Below are positions 32,935 to 41,623 of a DNA stretch of 64,000 nucleotides, in pieces. The position numbers and the translations under genes were made by a program. This stretch comes from Streptomyces anulatus (GTDB lineage: Bacteria > Actinomycetota > Actinomycetes > Streptomycetales > Streptomycetaceae), in NCBI RefSeq assembly GCF_014650675.1, contig NZ_BMVK01000008.1:277916-341915 (forward strand). Reading direction: 5' to 3'. The notes beneath the pieces are model-generated. The model did not search any database. It saw only the letters and a program-made list of their open reading frames with translations, and was not told the origin of the DNA. The stretch's first letter is position 1; each line of letters starts with the position of its first letter.

Positions 32935-32973
32935 GGGGCGGGCCCGCGCAACCCCCGGGAAGCGCGGGCACGG

Positions 32974-33013
32974 GAAAGCCCCCGGGAGGACGGTGGTCCT
33001 CCCGGGGGCTTTC
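32974..33013. terminator. Bidirectional terminator between convergent genes
   Basis: Perfect 18-base arms (32974-32991, 32996-33013) with a 4-base loop lie between the stops of the P-type ATPase and the leftward secreted-protein gene. Confidence 0.85.
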
Positions 33014-33024
33014 GCCTGTCGGTC

Positions 33025-33882
33025 CTACTTCACGTCGAGGTAGTCGCCCTTGGCCGAGACGGCCGGGGTGCTCGGCGTGCCGGCGAAGCTGTAGCGCCAG
33101 GTGCCGTCGGCCGAGGCCTTGACGGTGGTCTTCAGGGTGCCGGTCGAGCTGGTCTTGACCGTCTTGACGGTCGTGTAGCTCTTGGCGCCCTTCTTCTTGA
33201 ACTGAAGCTTCACGGCCTGCTTGCTGTAGCCCTTGTACGTGCCGGTGTCCCAGTTCGCACGGGTCAGCTTGCCGGTGACCGTGATGGTCTTGCCCTTCTT
33301 CACGGGCTCCGGGGAGGCGTTCACGGTCAGCTTGGAGAACCGCTGGACGCGGACCTTGGAGACCGCGTCGCGCTCCAGTTCCTGGCCGTCGTTGGCACCG
33401 GCCGCCGCCCCGACGCGCCACCAGGTCGCGTCCGAGTTCAGCATCAGACCCGGGTCGAGGGTGATGGTGCCCTTGCAGGTCGTGGTGGTCGCGTTGACCA
33501 CCTTGCAGGAGACCGACTTCTCGTTCGGGCCGAAGCCGAAGCTGTTCTCGTCGTCGACGGACGAGCCGATCCAGATGAACACGGCGGCGCCGGCGATGCC
33601 GGAGTCGTCGGTGGCCGTCACGGTGTAGGGCACCGTCTGCTTCGACTTGGTGCCGACCACGATCGGCTTGCCGCCGTTGACGACCGCCGAGGTGATCTTC
33701 GCGTCGTCGGCCTGGGTGGCGGCGAACGAGCGCTTCGTCTTCTCCCCGGCCGAGGGCTGGGGGGCGGTGACTCCGTGGTCCACGGTCCACGAACGACCGT
33801 CATCGGCCTGCGCGGCCGGTACTGCGAGAGCGGAAAGGGCCAGGGCGCCGGAAACGGCGGCCACGGTGGCACGAATACGCAT
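33025..33882 (-). CDS. Secreted protein with C-terminal Ig-like domain (member 2)
   Basis: The 285-residue product begins with signal peptide MRIRATVAAVSGALALSALA, cleaved after PAAQA. The first domain carries VVNGGKPIVVGTKSKQTVPY, and the last ~95 residues (from KLTVNASPEPVKKGKTITVT to KGDYLDVK) form the same Ig-like domain as in the other two family members. Signal peptide and C-terminal half are nearly identical to the next gene (34106-34984), while the middles differ, so one copy arose from the other by tandem duplication. ATG 33882 is used; longer frames run into the promoter. Surface role unknown. Confidence 0.88.
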   Translation of the reverse strand: MRIRATVAAVSGALALSALAVPAAQADDGRSWTVDHGVTAPQPSAGEKTKRSFAATQADDAKITSAVVNGGKPIVVGTKSKQTVPYTVTATDDSGIAGAAVFIWIGSSVDDENSFGFGPNEKSVSCKVVNATTTTCKGTITLDPGLMLNSDATWWRVGAAAGANDGQELERDAVSKVRVQRFSKLTVNASPEPVKKGKTITVTGKLTRANWDTGTYKGYSKQAVKLQFKKKGAKSYTTVKTVKTSSTGTLKTTVKASADGTWRYSFAGTPSTPAVSAKGDYLDVK

Positions 33883-33952
33883 GTGTCCCCAAGTGGAGAA
33901 GGGGTCCCGGGGCGCGCTTGTGTCGTCAGCCCGGCGGGACCCATCTGATCCA

Positions 33953-33968
33953 TGAGCCTCTTGGCTCA
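33953..33968. promoter_or_regulatory. Conserved palindrome upstream of member 2
   Basis: TGAGCCTCTTGGCTCA is a palindrome with 6-base arms, 71 bases upstream of the ATG. A similar element lies at almost the same distance before the tandem gene (35054-35073) inside a wider block of conserved sequence (ACAGACAGG...). Confidence 0.6.
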
Positions 33969-34105
33969 CAGGAACAGACAGGCGAACCATGCCAATGGTT
34001 GTACGATCTATGACTTTTTCGTGAAGACCATTCGGGACGACCGTTCGGGACGACCGTGCGCCCGCCGCGAGCCCGTAGGAGCCGACGGCGGACGCACGGC
34101 GGCCG

Positions 34106-34984
34106 CTACTTGACGTCGACGAAGTCGCCCTTGGCCGAGACGGCCGGGGTGGTGGACGTACCGGCGAAGCTGTAGCGCCAGTAGCCGTCGGCCGAGGCCT
34201 TGACGGTCGTCTTCAGGGTGCCGGTCGAGCTGGTCTTGACCGTCTTGACGGTCGTGTAGCTCTTGGCGCCCTTCTTCTTGAACTGGAGCTTCACGGGCTG
34301 GTTGGTGTAGCCCTTGTACGTCTTGGTGTCCCAGTTGGCACGCGTGAGCTTGCCGGTCACGGTGAGGGTCTTGCCCTTCTTCACCGGCTCCGGGGAGGCG
34401 TTCACGGTCAGCTTGGAGAACCGCTGGACGCGGGCCTTGGCGTGGGCGTCGCTCCAGATGAAGTCTTCCTGGCCGCCGGTGGCCGCGAGCGCTCCGGCTG
34501 CGACGTTCCAGGTGCCGGCGAGGCCGCTCGTGTAGAGGTCTTCGGATCGCGGGTCGACCGTGACCGAGACGGTGCACGTGGAGGTGGTCGGGTCGGCCGA
34601 GACCTTGCAGTTGCCGAACTTCTGGGTGGGGCCGAGGAAGCCGTCGACCTCGTCGACGTGACCGTGCCACAGGTAGGCGAACGCGTCTTCGATGCCGGAC
34701 GGCGTCGAGGCCGTGATCGCGATCGTGAACTTCTGCTTGGACTTCGTGCCCACCACGATGTTCTTGCCGCCGTTGACGACGACCTTCTTGATGACGGGCG
34801 TCTCGACGGCACGGGCGGCGCGGGCATCGGCGGCGGGCGCGCCCGGCTCGGCGGCGAAGACATCGGCGCCGGACGGCACGCTGAAGCCCGCCTCCGGCTT
34901 CTCGTCGGCCTGAACGGCCGGTACGGCAAGAGCGGAAAGGGCCAGGGCGCCGGAAACGGCGGCCACGGTGGCACGAATACGCAT
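34106..34984 (-). CDS. Secreted protein with C-terminal Ig-like domain (member 3)
   Basis: The 292-residue product has the same signal peptide as its neighbour, an NGGKNIVVGTKSKQKFTI block at the start of the first domain, a probable disulfide pair in the middle (FGNCKVSADPTTSTCTV), and the shared Ig-like end (KLTVNASPEPVKKGKTLTVT...KGDFVDVK). The coding region of the last 100 residues is almost identical at DNA level to member 2, so conversion or recent duplication is likely. The ATG is at 34984 with GGGGA before it. Function unknown; probably extracellular. Confidence 0.88.
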   Translation of the reverse strand: MRIRATVAAVSGALALSALAVPAVQADEKPEAGFSVPSGADVFAAEPGAPAADARAARAVETPVIKKVVVNGGKNIVVGTKSKQKFTIAITASTPSGIEDAFAYLWHGHVDEVDGFLGPTQKFGNCKVSADPTTSTCTVSVTVDPRSEDLYTSGLAGTWNVAAGALAATGGQEDFIWSDAHAKARVQRFSKLTVNASPEPVKKGKTLTVTGKLTRANWDTKTYKGYTNQPVKLQFKKKGAKSYTTVKTVKTSSTGTLKTTVKASADGYWRYSFAGTSTTPAVSAKGDFVDVK

Positions 34985-35053
34985 GTGTCCCCAAGTGGAG
35001 AAGGGGCCCCGGGGCGCGGTTGCGTCGTCAGCCCGGCGGGACCCGTCTGTTGC

Positions 35054-35073
35054 TGTGAACCTGTTGGCTCACA
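35054..35073. promoter_or_regulatory. Conserved palindrome upstream of member 3
   Basis: TGTGAACCTGTTGGCTCACA has 8-base arms with one mismatch, 70 bases before ATG 34984. It is the counterpart of the element at 33953-33968. Confidence 0.6.
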
Positions 35074-35166
35074 GGTACAGACAGGCCGCACAGGTGAACG
35101 GTTGTGCGTGGTTGTGACTTTTCTGTGAAGCCCGCGCCCCTCGGTGCGGCCACCGCCCGGAGGGAC

Positions 35167-38100
35167 TCAGTCGAACCAGCGGTCCCGGGCCAGCTCCTCC
35201 GTCCGGGACGGGTCCTCCAGCAGGGCCGCGACCTCGAAGCGGCGGGGCCACTGGTCCGCCGCCCAGGCCAGGCCGGCCGCCACGCCCTCCAGCGTCGCGG
35301 CGTGGACGACCCCGTCCGGGGTGCGGCGCCAGTCCAGTTCGACGCCGCCCGCGCGGAGTTCGGAGTGCTCGACGTACGTGTCCGGGGTGCCGGGACCGAG
35401 CAGGACGCGGACCGGCTCCGGTACGCGGTGCTCCTCGCCCTCACTCGTCACCCCGGCCTCGATCGTCTCGCCGAGCCGTCGCACCTGGAGCAGCTCGGCC
35501 AGTTCGGCGGCGCGGGACGGGGCGACCGGCAGCAGGGGCAGGCCCTCCGTCAGCGGCAGCACGTCGGGGGCGTCCGCGATCACGGCGTCGGCCGCGTCGA
35601 CCACCGCCACGTCGCCGTCCACCACCGCGCGCAGCTCGTCCGGCAACGTCACCTGGTCCGGGTCCAGTTCGGCCAGCGCCGTGTAGAGCGCGTGCAGTTG
35701 TACGGGAGTGACGGGCCGGTCCTCGTCGGCCAGCCGGCCCAGCAGTTCGGCCGCACCGCCCGGCTCGTCCAGCAGGGCCGCGACCGAGGTGCGCACCCCG
35801 AGGGCCCGCAGCACCTGGGCGTCGTCGAAGCCGGTCGCGTCCACCGCGTCGTACAGCCCGGCCAGCCGGGGGTCGCCGCCCGCCGCGCGCAGTCCGGCCG
35901 GGCGGCGGCCGTCCAGCACGGGGTGGTCGCGCAGCCACCACGCGGTGTACGGGCGCACGGACTGCGTCGTGCCGTCCGGGAGCAGCACCCGCACCGGCTG
36001 CGTCAGCGCGTCGCGCAGCGGCGGCCGGGCCAGCATGGCGAGCGCCTGCGGCCAGGCGTCGTCGTCGACCAGGTCCAGATCCCGTACGGCGACGATCTCG
36101 GTGGCGACGGGCGGCACGGGGGTCTCCGGCAGCTGGTCGAGGAGGTCCTCGCACCACACGTCGACGGCGTCCAGCAGCCCGGCGTCGTCGGGTTCGGCGA
36201 AGTCGCTGTCGCGGGGCTCCAGTTCGTCCGGGTCCAGGACGACGTCGGTGGCCCGTACGAGGGCGAAGGTGGCGAGCACCCCGCAGGCGGTGAGCGGGCC
36301 CTCGCCCCAGCGGTCGGCCAGCTCCTGGTCGGTGAGGGCGAGTTCACCCTCGCGCATGACCTGCGCGAACGGGCTCCCGGGAAGGACGAGTTCACCCGCC
36401 GGGGCCGGTTCGCCGTCCTCGTCGGGGAGGGCGAGCGCGCCGAGCCAGGGCTCGTCGCCGGGGGCCAGCTCGGCGTCCCGGACGAGGGTGAGCACGGTCT
36501 CGGCCAGCTCGTCGCCGTCGAGCGCGTCCTCGTCCCAGATCTCCCCCGCGTCCAGCGAACCGGCGACGGCGGCCCGCACCTGAGGGGTCGTCAGCACGGC
36601 GCGGGGCGTGGCGGGCAGGGCCCCGAGCTTCTCCAGCAACGGGTGCGCGGCGTCCGGGTGGGCGACCTTGAGGCCGAGGCGGGAGAGCCGGGCGAGGACG
36701 GGGCCGGTGAGCGCGTCCGGAAGCGGCAGCAGGATCTGCCTCGGTCCGATCGTGGTGCGCGGCGGGCGCCCGGCCCGCTCGTCCTCCGGGTCGCCCGCGA
36801 GCGGAACGGGAAGCCCGGAGAGCCGGTCGGGATCGGTGCCCGCGAGGCTGTCGTAGAGCCGGTGCCACCAGGCGGGGTCGCGCTCCAGACCGGCGAGGCG
36901 GTCGATGGCCTCGGTCAGGGGAACACGGGCGACGCCGAGGGTGCGCAGCTCGGTGCGCCGCTCCAGGCCCGCGGGCAGCAGACAGGGCAGCACCTCGGCG
37001 AGGACCCGTACGGTCTCGGCCCCGACCCCTTCGACGACCTCGGCCTCCACGGGCCGCAGGGCAGCGGTGTCGGGGGCGGAGGCGTCGGAGGCGGCCTCGC
37101 GGTCCTCACGGTCCCAGTCGTCGGCCCAGCTCTGCCCGGCCTCGGGGTCCCGGGGCGCGGCGGGCTCCAGGAACGCGACCCGGGGCAGCCGGGCCAGGAT
37201 CGCGCCGCGCAGGGCCCCGTCCAGGCCGCCCTTGCCCAGCGGCCCCGGCACCAGGTCGATGGTCCCGGTCGACACGGGCCGCCAGGAGCCCAGCAGCTCC
37301 GCGTACGCGTCGGCCGCCCGCTCCACCAGGAAGTCGGTCAGCGGCCCCGGCGCGGGGTGCCTGCGGGCGGTGTCCAGCGGGAGGGAGGCGATGAGCAGGG
37401 CGGGGATGCCGAGCGGTTCGTCGGTGGGCGTCGGGGCGTGCACGACGGGTGCCGTACGGGGGTGGAGCGGGGCGCCCGCCTCGTCGACCGGGACCGCCCA
37501 GGTCACCGACCAGTGCGGGCGCAGCCGCTCCTCGACCGGGCGGTCGGCGAGCAGGGCGGGCTCGATGGGCCCGTGGTGGAGAACGGTGCGCCAGCGGCCC
37601 AGGCCGTGGGCGGAGTCGTCGATGTGCGTGTACGGGCCGTGGGCCGAACGGCTCAGGGTCCGCGTCCCGTCCGGGGTCTCGATGACGACCTCGTCCAGGC
37701 CGGGCAGGGTAAGCAGCAGCGCGTCGTCCACGGCGGCCAGCAGCCGGGCCACCAGGTCCTCGGCGGTGCCGTCGCGCAGCGGCAGCACGACGACGGTGTC
37801 GTACCCCTCGGGCGCGGAGCCCTCGGCGGGCAGCGGCAGGCGCAGCAGCGGTACGTGTCCGTCGCGGCGGCGCAGCTCGTCCCCGAGGCCGGGGCTGCCG
37901 ACGGCCGCCTGGCGGGCCAGCTCGCGCGCCTCGGCCAGGGACCAGCGCACGCCGCCGTGCCGGCCGAGCACCGCGGGCTCGTCGCTGACCGCGAGGACCG
38001 CGGCGAACCCGACGCCGAAACGGCCGACGGAGGACTCGTGGCCCTCGCGCTTGGCGGAGGCCCGCAGGGTGCTCAGGGACTCCACGCCGGTGGCGTCGAG

Positions 38101-38388
38101 CGGTGCGCCGGTGTTCGCGGCGGCCAGCACGCAACGGTTGTCCGGGTCGCCGGGGGCGGCGGGGTGCAGGGTGAGGCGGAGCCTGCCGGGGACGCGGGCG
38201 CGGGCGGCGGCGTCGGCGGCGTTCTGGGCCAGCTCGACGACGAGGCGGTCGCGGTAGCCGCCGAGCGCGAGGTCCTCCTCGGCGTTGGCGTCCTCCCGGA
38301 ACCGGGCGGGCCCGGCCCCCCACGCGTCGAGCACGCCGCGCCGCAGCCGTGCCGTCCCGAACGGATCGGCCCCCTCGGTCGCCTTCAT
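35167..38388 (-). CDS. Sacsin-like GHKL ATP-binding protein
   Basis: This is a very large cytoplasmic protein (1073 residues) with an N-terminal Hsp90-like ATPase domain: N-box VVELAQNAADAAARARVPGR near residue 50, CVLAAANTGAPLD, and G-box SSVGRFGVGFAAVLAVSD near residue 115. The rest has no clear second domain and is rich in acidic residues and Leu repeats. Homologues are conserved across Streptomyces and usually annotated as sacsin N-terminal ATPase-like proteins; their biology is not defined. ATG 38388 is preferred; GTG 38394 is two codons longer. It is transcribed alone toward the secreted-protein genes. Confidence 0.87.
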   Translation of the reverse strand: MKATEGADPFGTARLRRGVLDAWGAGPARFREDANAEEDLALGGYRDRLVVELAQNAADAAARARVPGRLRLTLHPAAPGDPDNRCVLAAANTGAPLDATGVESLSTLRASAKREGHESSVGRFGVGFAAVLAVSDEPAVLGRHGGVRWSLAEARELARQAAVGSPGLGDELRRRDGHVPLLRLPLPAEGSAPEGYDTVVVLPLRDGTAEDLVARLLAAVDDALLLTLPGLDEVVIETPDGTRTLSRSAHGPYTHIDDSAHGLGRWRTVLHHGPIEPALLADRPVEERLRPHWSVTWAVPVDEAGAPLHPRTAPVVHAPTPTDEPLGIPALLIASLPLDTARRHPAPGPLTDFLVERAADAYAELLGSWRPVSTGTIDLVPGPLGKGGLDGALRGAILARLPRVAFLEPAAPRDPEAGQSWADDWDREDREAASDASAPDTAALRPVEAEVVEGVGAETVRVLAEVLPCLLPAGLERRTELRTLGVARVPLTEAIDRLAGLERDPAWWHRLYDSLAGTDPDRLSGLPVPLAGDPEDERAGRPPRTTIGPRQILLPLPDALTGPVLARLSRLGLKVAHPDAAHPLLEKLGALPATPRAVLTTPQVRAAVAGSLDAGEIWDEDALDGDELAETVLTLVRDAELAPGDEPWLGALALPDEDGEPAPAGELVLPGSPFAQVMREGELALTDQELADRWGEGPLTACGVLATFALVRATDVVLDPDELEPRDSDFAEPDDAGLLDAVDVWCEDLLDQLPETPVPPVATEIVAVRDLDLVDDDAWPQALAMLARPPLRDALTQPVRVLLPDGTTQSVRPYTAWWLRDHPVLDGRRPAGLRAAGGDPRLAGLYDAVDATGFDDAQVLRALGVRTSVAALLDEPGGAAELLGRLADEDRPVTPVQLHALYTALAELDPDQVTLPDELRAVVDGDVAVVDAADAVIADAPDVLPLTEGLPLLPVAPSRAAELAELLQVRRLGETIEAGVTSEGEEHRVPEPVRVLLGPGTPDTYVEHSELRAGGVELDWRRTPDGVVHAATLEGVAAGLAWAADQWPRRFEVAALLEDPSRTEELARDRWFD

Positions 38389-38810
38389 GCTCACGCTCTC
38401 GACTCCGTCCGCTGGGTGGGGGACCGCGTATGCCTGTGCGGCCCAGTGTGCGCCCGAAGGTACCGCGCGCGCCGCCCCCGCCGTACCGGCAAGCCCGGCC
38501 AACCCAGCCCGTCCGGCGATTGAGGACGGAACCCTTGCCCGGGTGGGCGTGCACGGAGAAGGTCCCTGGAGCCCAGCACCCTCGCAGCGGCAGCCGCCAC
38601 CACGTCAACGGTTCCGTCCTCAAACGCCGGACGGGCTGGAGGGGTCACCCCGCACCGCTGGAAGGGGCACCGCCCCGGCGCTGGAGGGGGCACAGGGACG
38701 GCGGGAGGGGCACCGCCCCGGGCACTGAAGGGGGTCACCGCGCACGGCTGAAGGGGTCACCGTCGGGAGGTCGAGCCCGTCCGGCGATTGAGGACACCGG
38801 TGCGCTCCCC
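38389..38810. other. Gene-free region with interspersed repeats
   Basis: No gene is supported in 420 bases. The centre contains three copies of a Streptomyces-type intergenic repeat (entered separately) and several short copies of GGGGCACCGCC / GGGGTCACC. It separates two leftward genes. Confidence 0.65.
38506..38795. repeat. Three copies of an intergenic repeat (AGCCCGTCCGGCG...GAGGAC)
   Basis: Copy 1 at 38506-38533 and copy 3 at 38774-38795 are direct (AGCCCGTCCGGCGATTGAGG core). Copy 2 at 38610-38637 is inverted and differs mainly by GCGTTTGAGG. Copies 1 and 2 share 28 bases and could pair as a large hairpin. This element type is frequent between Streptomyces genes; its role is unknown. 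Confidence 0.8.
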
Positions 38811-39743
38811 TCAGGAGTGGCCCAGGTCCTCCGACGCCCCGTCCGTCTCGGCCGGCACGGAGCCCCCGCCCCGCTCCGGCCGCAGCGAGTACGCGTCCAC
38901 CCGCACCGTGTCCAGCGCGTGCGGCGCCGGCTTCGGCGGCGCCGGCATCACCGCGGCCTCCGAGTGCCCGCCGCAGCCGTACGCCAGCGACACCACATGC
39001 CCGTCCGCCGGACCGAACTCGTTCGCGCACACCCCGAAGGCCTGCTTCAGCGAGCCCGCCATCGGGATCAGGAACGCACAGCTGACGCACGTCGCCGGGG
39101 CCGCCTGGGCCATCGGCGTCTTCGGGCCGAACGCCTCGTCCCAGCGGTCGGCCGCCGCGTACAGCCCGTACCGGGACAGCACCCGCGCCCGGCGCGTACC
39201 GAGCTCGTCCGCGACCGCGGCGATGGACCCGCGGCTGGTCGCGGCCACCGGCCGGTCCGTCAGCTCGGCGTCCTCCGAGTCGACCAGCTCCGCCAGCTCC
39301 TCGGAGACCACGGAGTTCGGCGGCGGCTCGTCCTCGCCGGTCCAGCCGGGCTCCAGGCGCAGGTCCTCCGCCTCGGTGGGCAGCAGGTCACCGGGGCCCA
39401 TGTCGCCGGGGCGCAGCCGCTCGCTCCACGGCACCCACTCCGGCGCCAGGAGCGCGTCGTCCCCCGGCAGCAGCACCGTTTCGTCCAGGGTGACGTTCTT
39501 CGCGCGGGAGGCCCGCGCCACCGTCACCGCCCAGCGCCAACCCCGGTACCCGGGCTCCTTGGCCTCGAAGTAGTGCGTGACGACCCGGTCTCCCTCGGAG
39601 ACCACGCCGATGTGCTCACCGACCACACCGGGCGCGGCGGCCTCCTCGGCGGCCGCACGCGCGAGGTCCACCGCCTCGGCGCACAGGCGGTCGGGAACGG
39701 GGGTCCGGGCCGTACGGCTTCGCGTCGTCGTCGCAGCACTCAC
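38811..39743 (-). CDS. DUF3027 domain-containing protein
   Basis: The 310-residue protein has the actinobacterial DUF3027 pattern: ATTTRSRTARTPVPDRLCAEA at the N-terminus, RGWRWAVTVARASRAKNVT in the first half, and a C-terminal cysteine block (TCVSCAFLIPMAG...FGVCANEFGPADG...YGCGGH) likely to bind metal. GTG 39743 is used because the upstream part is not family-like. Function unknown. The C-terminal part is conserved as a set with MFS and DUF2771 genes across the genus. Confidence 0.85.
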   Translation of the reverse strand: MSAATTTRSRTARTPVPDRLCAEAVDLARAAAEEAAAPGVVGEHIGVVSEGDRVVTHYFEAKEPGYRGWRWAVTVARASRAKNVTLDETVLLPGDDALLAPEWVPWSERLRPGDMGPGDLLPTEAEDLRLEPGWTGEDEPPPNSVVSEELAELVDSEDAELTDRPVAATSRGSIAAVADELGTRRARVLSRYGLYAAADRWDEAFGPKTPMAQAAPATCVSCAFLIPMAGSLKQAFGVCANEFGPADGHVVSLAYGCGGHSEAAVMPAPPKPAPHALDTVRVDAYSLRPERGGGSVPAETDGASEDLGHS

Positions 39744-40159
39744 AGGTCTTCGCTTCTCTCCATACGCCAGTCTCACGAGCGCGCCAGCTGCTGCACGATT
39801 GCCGTTTCGGCCAGACAAGTGCGGGCGGAGCGGACCTGGGGGCCGCGTCGACGTCCACACCCGTTGTGCCTGCCTCGGGCGCGCCTTCTGCCACCCATTC
39901 TGCGGGATCGCCGAGAGGCGCGCGGCCAAGAACAACCGCCGGTGGCGCGTTACGCACGCTACCCTCTCCGCCGCTCTGCGCCCACCTGCCCGTCCCAAAC
40001 GTGCCGTATCCGTTCCCGCCGGGTTCCCGCCGATGCCGATCGGACGGCGGTGGCCGCAGGGCCCCGGACGGTCCCGGCGCGCTCGTCCGACAGGGCGTCA
40101 CACGCGCGTCCGCGCCCGATCACCGTTCATACCGGCCAGGGTTGGGGCACTATGACGGA
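39744..40159. other. Divergent promoter region, about 416 bases
   Basis: This lies between the leftward DUF3027 gene and the rightward MFS gene. Several overlapping frames are open, but none has family-like sequence or a clear ribosome site. I see no repeat, hairpin or strong promoter hexamers here. Confidence 0.45.
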
Positions 40160-41596
40160 GTGACTGCCGCCAGGTCGCACGACGGTCCCGGCCCGCTCCG
40201 CAGGGCGGGACGGGCGACGGGCCGTGCCCTGCGCGCCCCGTTCACCGGCACGGCGCGCGGTATCCGCAGGGCGACGCACGCCCACGGCGCGGGGGAGTCC
40301 GGCCTCGGAAAACTGATCGAACTGCACGCGGTGAACGGCGCGGGCGACGTCATGATCACGGTCGCGCTCGCCTCCACGGTCTTCTTCTCGGTGCCCACGG
40401 ACGAGGCGCGGGGCAGGGTGGCCCTCTACCTCGCCATCACCATGGCCCCCTTCACCCTCCTCGCCCCGGTGATCGGCCCGCTCCTGGACCGGCTGCCGCA
40501 CGGCCGCCGCGCCGCGATGGCGGGCGCGATGCTGGCCCGTGCGCTGCTGGCGATCACCATGTCGGGCGCGGTCGCCACGGGGGGTCTGGAGCTGTATCCG
40601 GCGGCACTGGGCGTCCTGGTCTGCTCGAAGGCGTACGGCGTGGTGCGCAGCGCGGTCGTGCCACGCCTGCTGCCACCCAATTTTTCCCTGGTGAAGGCCA
40701 ATTCCCGGGTCACCCTGGCCGGGCTGCTGGCGACCGGGGTGGCGGCCCCGATCGGGGCCGGCCTCCAGACCATCGGCTCGCCGTGGCCGCTCTACGGCGC
40801 CTGCGCGATCTTCGTCGCGGGCACGTTCCTCGCCTTCACGCTGCCGCCCAAGGTCGACTCCGCGAAGGGCGAGCGCCGGGCGCGGCTGATCGTCCCGCAC
40901 CACGAGGACGCCACGCCGCGGCCCGCCCCCGGCAAGGGCAGCACCCGGGCGGGCCTCCGCAGGGGCGGCAACGGGCAGAAACCCGCCAAGGAGCGGCCGC
41001 CGGGCCTGCGGTCCGTCGGCGGGTCCGTCCTGCACGGGCTGCAGGCCAACGCCGCGCACCGGGCCCTCTCCGGCTTCCTCATCTTCTTCCTGGCGTTCCT
41101 GCTGCGCGAGCACCCGCTGGCCGGGCAGAGCGCGGCGGTCTCGCTCGGCATCGTCGGCGTGGCGGCGGGGGTCGGCAACGCCTGCGGTACGGCGGTGGGC
41201 TCCTGGCTCCGGGCGCGCGGCCCCGAGGTGATCATCGCGACGGTGCTGGGGCTCGCGCTGAGCGTGGCGGTCCTGGCCGCGGTGTTCTTCTCCACCGTGC
41301 TGGTCGCCGCGCTCGGCGCGGTCGCCGGCTTCACCCAGGCCCTGTCCAAGCTGTCGCTCGACGCGATGATCCAGCGGGACGTGCCCGAGGAGGTCCGCAC
41401 CTCCGCGTTCGCCCGGTCCGAGACGTTGCTCCAGATGGCGTGGGTGGTCGGCGGCGGGATCGGCATCGCCCTGCCGCTCAACGCGGTGCTCGGCATGTCG
41501 GTCGCCGCGGGCATCCTCGCGCTCGGCGCGGCCACGTCCGTACGGGGCCTCCTGGGAGCCGCGCGGCGCGGCACGCCGCACCCCCGCGTGGCATGA
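40160..41596 (+). CDS. MFS transporter
   Basis: The 478-residue product has about 12 helices in two halves separated by a basic cytoplasmic loop (residues 235-290, Arg/Gly/Pro-rich). The first half opens with ELHAVNGAGDVMITVALAST, typical of a Streptomyces MFS subfamily next to DUF3027. A DRLPHGRRAAMAGAMLAR segment is the MFS loop motif variant. The GTG 40160 start is assigned; an upstream extension is not family-like. Substrate unknown. Confidence 0.85.
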   Translation: MTAARSHDGPGPLRRAGRATGRALRAPFTGTARGIRRATHAHGAGESGLGKLIELHAVNGAGDVMITVALASTVFFSVPTDEARGRVALYLAITMAPFTLLAPVIGPLLDRLPHGRRAAMAGAMLARALLAITMSGAVATGGLELYPAALGVLVCSKAYGVVRSAVVPRLLPPNFSLVKANSRVTLAGLLATGVAAPIGAGLQTIGSPWPLYGACAIFVAGTFLAFTLPPKVDSAKGERRARLIVPHHEDATPRPAPGKGSTRAGLRRGGNGQKPAKERPPGLRSVGGSVLHGLQANAAHRALSGFLIFFLAFLLREHPLAGQSAAVSLGIVGVAAGVGNACGTAVGSWLRARGPEVIIATVLGLALSVAVLAAVFFSTVLVAALGAVAGFTQALSKLSLDAMIQRDVPEEVRTSAFARSETLLQMAWVVGGGIGIALPLNAVLGMSVAAGILALGAATSVRGLLGAARRGTPHPRVA

Positions 41597-41623
41597 GCGG
41601 AGGCGACCGATAGCCTTCGGCCC

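Noticed and set aside
35104..38523. Plus-strand frame of 1139 codons opposite the sacsin-like gene
   Set aside because: Composition is Gly/Arg/Val/Gln with no domain pattern; GHKL motifs are on the minus strand.
38506..38795. CRISPR array
   Set aside because: Only three copies, one of them inverted, with unequal spacers; this is a dispersed intergenic repeat.
39577..40155. 192-codon frame in the gap between DUF3027 and MFS genes
   Set aside because: Arg/Ala/Pro-rich, overlaps the DUF3027 start region, no ribosome site or family pattern.
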